The position numbers and the translations under genes were made by a program. A DNA stretch of 9,086 nucleotides from Candidatus Falkowbacteria bacterium LH_S3 (GTDB lineage: Bacteria > Patescibacteriota > Patescibacteriia > Patescibacteriales > JAGXOH01): positions 1 to 9,086 of the forward strand of contig JAGXOH010000026.1 in assembly GCA_023659985.1 (NCBI GenBank), in the 5' to 3' direction. The notes beneath the pieces are model-generated. The model was not told where the DNA came from, did not search any database, and saw only the letters and a program-made list of their open reading frames with translations. The stretch's first letter is position 1; the number at the start of each line of letters is the position of its first letter. Shown here piece by piece: positions 5,807 through 9,086 of the stretch.

Positions 5807-6895
5807 ATGACTGATATCAAACAAAAATTAGTTAAATTAACCTCTGAACTTATTGAGTTTCAATCAGTAGTGGATGATCTACAAGCCAAAGAAAATGTAA
5901 TGAAATATACTGAAAATCAACTCAGAGTTCCTGAAATAAAGATTAAGAGATATAAATCCAGAGGAATACCTTCTTTGGTGGCTACTTTTAAAAGTAAAAG
6001 CAATCCTGAAATAATGCTTAATGGTCATTTAGATGTAGTTCCAGCTGCAAATAATGATTTTACCCCTCGCGTTAAAGGTAATCGTCTTTATGGTCGCGGA
6101 AGTGGTGATATGAAAGCAGGGTGTGCGGTTATGATAGAGATTATGAAATATTTTGCCAAGCAAAAGAAGAAGCCTTCTTTGGGGTTGATGTTAACTGCGG
6201 ATGAAGAGATTGGAGGTTTCAACGGAGTTAATTATTTACTAAAGAAAGGTAATTATCGTCCAGAATTGGCTATTATTCCGGATAGTGGACTTGATCTTTC
6301 CACTTTGCTTATAGGTCAAAAAGGAGTGTTGCATTTAAAGGTGATGGCTAAGGGTAAGGCTGCACACGGAGCTAAACCTTTTCTTGGAGAGAACGCCATA
6401 GATAAACTTATAGATATTTATCGTAAATTAAGAAAAGAATTGCCTCATATCAAGCAAAATGAATGGAAGAGCTCTATGAGTTTGGGGTATATTCAGGGTG
6501 GAGAGGCTACCAATACAGTTCCTGATTATGCTGAGATGAAGCTGGATATTAGGTTTGCAAACCAAAAAGAAAAAGATTGGATTTTTGGGGTGTTAAAAAA
6601 GATAACTCCTGAATATGAGATATTAGTTCAAGGATCTCCTTTGGTGCAAGATAAAGATGATGAATATATAAAAGAATATAAGGAAGTAGTTAAACAAAAG
6701 ATACATAAACCGATACAATTCCAACGTGACGAAGGAGCTTCTGACGGCAGATTTTTTTCTGAAGCAGGAATTTCAGTTATATGTATCAATATCGATTGTG
6801 CTAATCTCCACGGAGACAATGAATGGGGGGATATCAAGGAAATGGTTAAATTTTATGAAGTATTAGTGGAATATATTAACAAGATAAGTCAATAG
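5807..6895 (+). CDS. M20-family zinc metallopeptidase / deacylase (ArgE/DapE/ACY1 type)
   Basis: This 362-residue cytosolic hydrolase should cleave an amide bond in an N-acyl amino acid, succinyl-diaminopimelate or a small peptide; the exact substrate cannot be told from motifs. The family ligands are all present: NGHLDVVP with His74 and catalytic Asp76, GRGSGDMKAG with bridging Asp101, TADEEIGG with catalytic Glu133 and metal-binding Glu134, IPDSG with Asp159, and NLHGDNEW with His335. The dimerisation lid shows AAHGAKP (His187) and GGEATNTVPD (231-240). Length is normal for the family. I chose ATG 5807 because family members begin there (MTDIKQKL). An in-frame GTG at 5759 would add 16 hydrophobic residues that do not look like part of the fold. 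No Shine-Dalgarno is visible. No argE or dapE neighbours support a biosynthetic role, so a peptide or N-acyl amino acid scavenging role is equally likely. Confidence 0.9.
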   Translation: MTDIKQKLVKLTSELIEFQSVVDDLQAKENVMKYTENQLRVPEIKIKRYKSRGIPSLVATFKSKSNPEIMLNGHLDVVPAANNDFTPRVKGNRLYGRGSGDMKAGCAVMIEIMKYFAKQKKKPSLGLMLTADEEIGGFNGVNYLLKKGNYRPELAIIPDSGLDLSTLLIGQKGVLHLKVMAKGKAAHGAKPFLGENAIDKLIDIYRKLRKELPHIKQNEWKSSMSLGYIQGGEATNTVPDYAEMKLDIRFANQKEKDWIFGVLKKITPEYEILVQGSPLVQDKDDEYIKEYKEVVKQKIHKPIQFQRDEGASDGRFFSEAGISVICINIDCANLHGDNEWGDIKEMVKFYEVLVEYINKISQ

Positions 6896-6993
6896 GCAGA
6901 TATTTGCGTATTTTTTGTTTGTGTAATATGGTTTTTTCAATCTATTATTTTTATTAAAAATTTGCCTTCTGCTAAATTGCTCAAAGCTCAATG

Positions 6994-7012
6994 AATTTGC
7001 TTTTAGCAAATT
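6994..7012. repeat. Short hairpin in the M20-lepB spacer
   Basis: AATTTGC (6994-7000) and GCAAATT (7006-7012) pair perfectly around TTTTA. No T-tract follows, so it is not a clear terminator. The spacer (6896-7062) is otherwise AT-rich. It also contains TGCTAAATTGC (6970-6980), which recurs at 7640-7650 on the other side of lepB. Confidence 0.4.
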
Positions 7013-7062
7013 GTTGAAAGAATAAAGAATAAATTGAATTAAGCAAGTTTAATTTAAAATAT

Positions 7063-7629
7063 ATGTTTAAGAGTTTTTTAAAATTTATAATTGAGTTAAC
7101 AAAATTAACAGTACTTTGCGCTGCTATTGTTATTCCTATACGCTATTTTTTAATCCAACCCTTTTATGTTAAAGGTGCCTCCATGGAGCCAACTTTTCAT
7201 ACTAGTGAATATTTAATAGTGGATGAGATTAGCTATAGATTCAGTGAACCGAAGCGGGGGGATGTTATTGTATTCCGTTACCCAGAAAATCCTCAGGAAT
7301 ATTTTATTAAAAGAATAATTGGTTTGCCAGGAGAGACCGTAGACATCAAAGACGGAGATATTTATATTTATAACAATGAATTGAAAAACGAAACCTTTTT
7401 GGAGGAAGAATATTTGAGCTCTCCTTCCCAAACATATGCTCACTCTGAAAATAATAAACTTGACCTAAAAGATAATGAATATTATGTTTTAGGAGATAAC
7501 CGCAATTCTTCTAAAGATTCCAGGAATTTTGGTTCAGTTCAGGAGAGTTTTATTGTGGGAAGAGTACTTTTTAGGGGGTGGCCGTTTGATAAAATGGGTT
7601 TCTTTGAAGAACCGAGTTACGAATTGTAA
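7063..7629 (+). CDS. lepB: Signal peptidase I (S26 family)
   Basis: This 188-residue membrane protease removes signal peptides from secreted precursors at the outer face of the cytoplasmic membrane. It has a single N-terminal membrane segment (about 12-30). The family boxes follow: catalytic Ser40 in VKGASMEPT, RGDVIVFR (65-72), the general-base Lys83 in FIKRIIGLPGE, and GDNRNSSKDSRNFG (144-157). Length fits the short, single-span Gram-positive-like type. ATG 7063 is the natural start, as it places the membrane anchor just before box B, but no Shine-Dalgarno precedes it. The surface protein earlier in the window, with its AxA-type SPANA cleavage site, is a plausible substrate. It is separated from the M20 gene by 167 bases with no strong terminator, so co-transcription is possible but unproven. 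Confidence 0.95.
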   Translation: MFKSFLKFIIELTKLTVLCAAIVIPIRYFLIQPFYVKGASMEPTFHTSEYLIVDEISYRFSEPKRGDVIVFRYPENPQEYFIKRIIGLPGETVDIKDGDIYIYNNELKNETFLEEEYLSSPSQTYAHSENNKLDLKDNEYYVLGDNRNSSKDSRNFGSVQESFIVGRVLFRGWPFDKMGFFEEPSYEL

Positions 7630-7771
7630 CTTGCTGTATTGCTAAATTGCCGCATTATTGCCATTCTCAGGGTGCCTTGATTTATAGTAGTCAACCAGGG
7701 TGATTATTATCTTAGGATAGCAATTATCTAACAATGTATTAGTTTAATCATTTAACAATGTAGTTATTTTT

Positions 7772-9086
7772 ATGCCTCAAAAAAAACAAAATAAAAATAA
7801 TCACCAAGGCAAAGGTTCTAAACAGTCCGGGGAGTCAGAAGGAAATGTCGCGGCTCGGATTTCTCGTGTTAGAGGGATGAAGGATGTTATGTCTGATGAG
7901 TATAAATATTGGAATTTGATTTTTAAAAAAGCTAATGATTTAGCTGCTTCTTATGGTTTTAAAAGATTAGAAACCCCGATCGTGGAAAGGTCTGATTTAT
8001 ATAAGAAATCAACCGGTGAAGACACTGATGTTGTTTCCAAGCAGATGTACACCTTCCAAGATAAAAGCGGAGAAAAATTGGCTTTGCGACCGGAAGCCAC
8101 TCCTGGTTTAGTTAGATCTTATATTGAACACGGTATGTTTAATTTGTCGCAACCGGTAAAATTGTTTTGGTTTGGTCCTATTTTTAGACATGAAAAACCT
8201 CAAGCAGGCAGATATAGACAATCTCACCAGTTGGATTTTGAGGTATTTGGAAGTAACAATGCAGGAGCTGATTTTTTGGCTATATTGTTGACTTATAATT
8301 TATTTAAAGAATTACAATTAAATGTTCAGATACAAATAAACAGTGTCGGTTGCCCTGAATGTCGCCCCCAATATATAGAAGAATTAAAAAAATATTATAG
8401 AGGCAAAAAAACAAAGTTATGCAAGGATTGTAAAAAAAGGTTGATCAAAAATCCTTTACTGCTCTTAGATTGCAAAGAAGAAGGATGTCAAGAATTGAAG
8501 CAAGAAGCTCCTCAGATAATAGATTATTTATGCGATGAGTGCCGGGATCATTTTACAAAAGTGCTTGAATATTTGGATGAATTGGATATTTTTTATGATT
8601 TAAATCCGCAACTTGTAAGGGGCTTGGATTATTACAATAAGACAGTTTTTGAAGTTTGGAGCGTTGATGAAGATAAGGATATTATAAAAGATGAACCCTC
8701 ATTAGGAGGAGGAGGAAGATATGATGGTTTAGTGGAAAAGATGGGAGGTAGATCTACTCCGGCTTGTGGGGTTGGTATTGGATTGGAAAGAACTATTACT
8801 AAGATCAAAGCCACTGACATTCCAGTAAAAAACGGTGACAATGACAATATAGTATATTTGTCTCACTTAGGAGAACAACCCAAAAGAACTATATTTAAAC
8901 TTTTTGAGGAATTGAGAAAAGCCGGATATAATGTAAAACAGAATTTTGCTAAAGACACTCTTAAATCCCAATTGGATGATGCTAATAAATTAGGGGCGAA
9001 AATCACTTTGATATTGGGTCAAAAAGAATTAAATGACAGTACTATTTTGTTTCGGGATATGGAATCCGGAAATCAAGAGATAATTG
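7772..9086 (+). CDS. hisS: Histidyl-tRNA synthetase, 3' end cut by the window
   Basis: The enzyme charges tRNA-His with histidine in the cytosol. The frame is open from ATG 7772 for 438 codons to the window edge. Class II motifs are clear: motif 1 around ETPIVE (67-72), motif 2 LALRPEATPGLVRSY (103-117) with FGPIFRHEKPQAGRYRQ (134-150), the HisRS signatures LVRGLDYYN (281-289) and GGGGRYDGL (312-320), and motif 3 ACGVGIGLER (331-340). The anticodon-binding domain starts near 357 and probably lacks a few tens of residues. The insertion domain (about 190-260) has four cysteine pairs, C194/C197, C217/C220, C234/C239 and C254/C257, a pattern known from many non-enterobacterial HisRS and possibly metal-binding. 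About 28 polar Lys/Gln/Asn-rich residues precede the usual start (ISRVRGMKD). No ATG, GTG or TTG codon lies between them, so the extension appears genuine. No Shine-Dalgarno is visible. Confidence 0.95.
   Translation, partial: MPQKKQNKNNHQGKGSKQSGESEGNVAARISRVRGMKDVMSDEYKYWNLIFKKANDLAASYGFKRLETPIVERSDLYKKSTGEDTDVVSKQMYTFQDKSGEKLALRPEATPGLVRSYIEHGMFNLSQPVKLFWFGPIFRHEKPQAGRYRQSHQLDFEVFGSNNAGADFLAILLTYNLFKELQLNVQIQINSVGCPECRPQYIEELKKYYRGKKTKLCKDCKKRLIKNPLLLLDCKEEGCQELKQEAPQIIDYLCDECRDHFTKVLEYLDELDIFYDLNPQLVRGLDYYNKTVFEVWSVDEDKDIIKDEPSLGGGGRYDGLVEKMGGRSTPACGVGIGLERTITKIKATDIPVKNGDNDNIVYLSHLGEQPKRTIFKLFEELRKAGYNVKQNFAKDTLKSQLDDANKLGAKITLILGQKELNDSTILFRDMESGNQEII

Noticed and set aside
6896..6922. 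GCAGATATTTGC followed by T-run as terminator of the M20 gene
   Set aside because: The stem is only about four weak pairs with a tight loop; not convincing.

Overview
The window looks like a chromosomal stretch from a Patescibacteria/CPR-type bacterium. It is AT-rich, four of its five full-size genes lack a Shine-Dalgarno sequence, and spacers are filled with A/T-rich repeats. The large secreted protein begins with aromatic repeats (VYYLGQDGERYVF-type) that I associate with CPR surface proteins. TGA is not used inside any gene, so the standard bacterial code applies. The lineage call is inference, because no ribosomal RNA is present.

Layout, all on the + strand. Positions 166-3651 encode a giant secreted surface protein (S-layer-like), closed by a strong terminator at 3686-3714 and a second palindromic hairpin at 3737-3772. 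A spacer of about 700 bases follows, with no convincing gene. It holds a near-consensus promoter (3824-3851), low-complexity A-rich then T-rich repeats that include a 40-bp exact duplication, and a terminator-like hairpin (4289-4318). Next is a self-contained cassette. It has an extended -10 promoter (4391-4418), a 32-codon leader ORF rich in Ile/Val/Leu codons (4429-4527), three mutually exclusive RNA helices ending in a perfect terminator (4554-4583), then a gene with a textbook Shine-Dalgarno for an ATP-grasp-like protein of unknown function (4632-5648), closed by its own terminator (5675-5707). After it come three housekeeping-type genes: an M20 metallopeptidase (5807-6895), signal peptidase I (7063-7629), and histidyl-tRNA synthetase (7772 to beyond the window end).

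How the parts relate: signal peptidase I would be expected to cleave the signal peptide of the surface protein. The M20 enzyme and HisRS have no evident functional tie to their neighbours. The most interesting unit is the 4391-5707 cassette. Its leader has the architecture of classical ribosome-mediated amino-acid attenuation (helices 1:2, 2:3, 3:4), with a run of branched-chain codons where a stalled ribosome would switch the RNA to read-through. Yet the controlled gene is not a recognisable amino-acid biosynthesis gene. Its strong ribosome binding site and less AT-rich codon use differ from all neighbours, suggesting it arrived by horizontal transfer.
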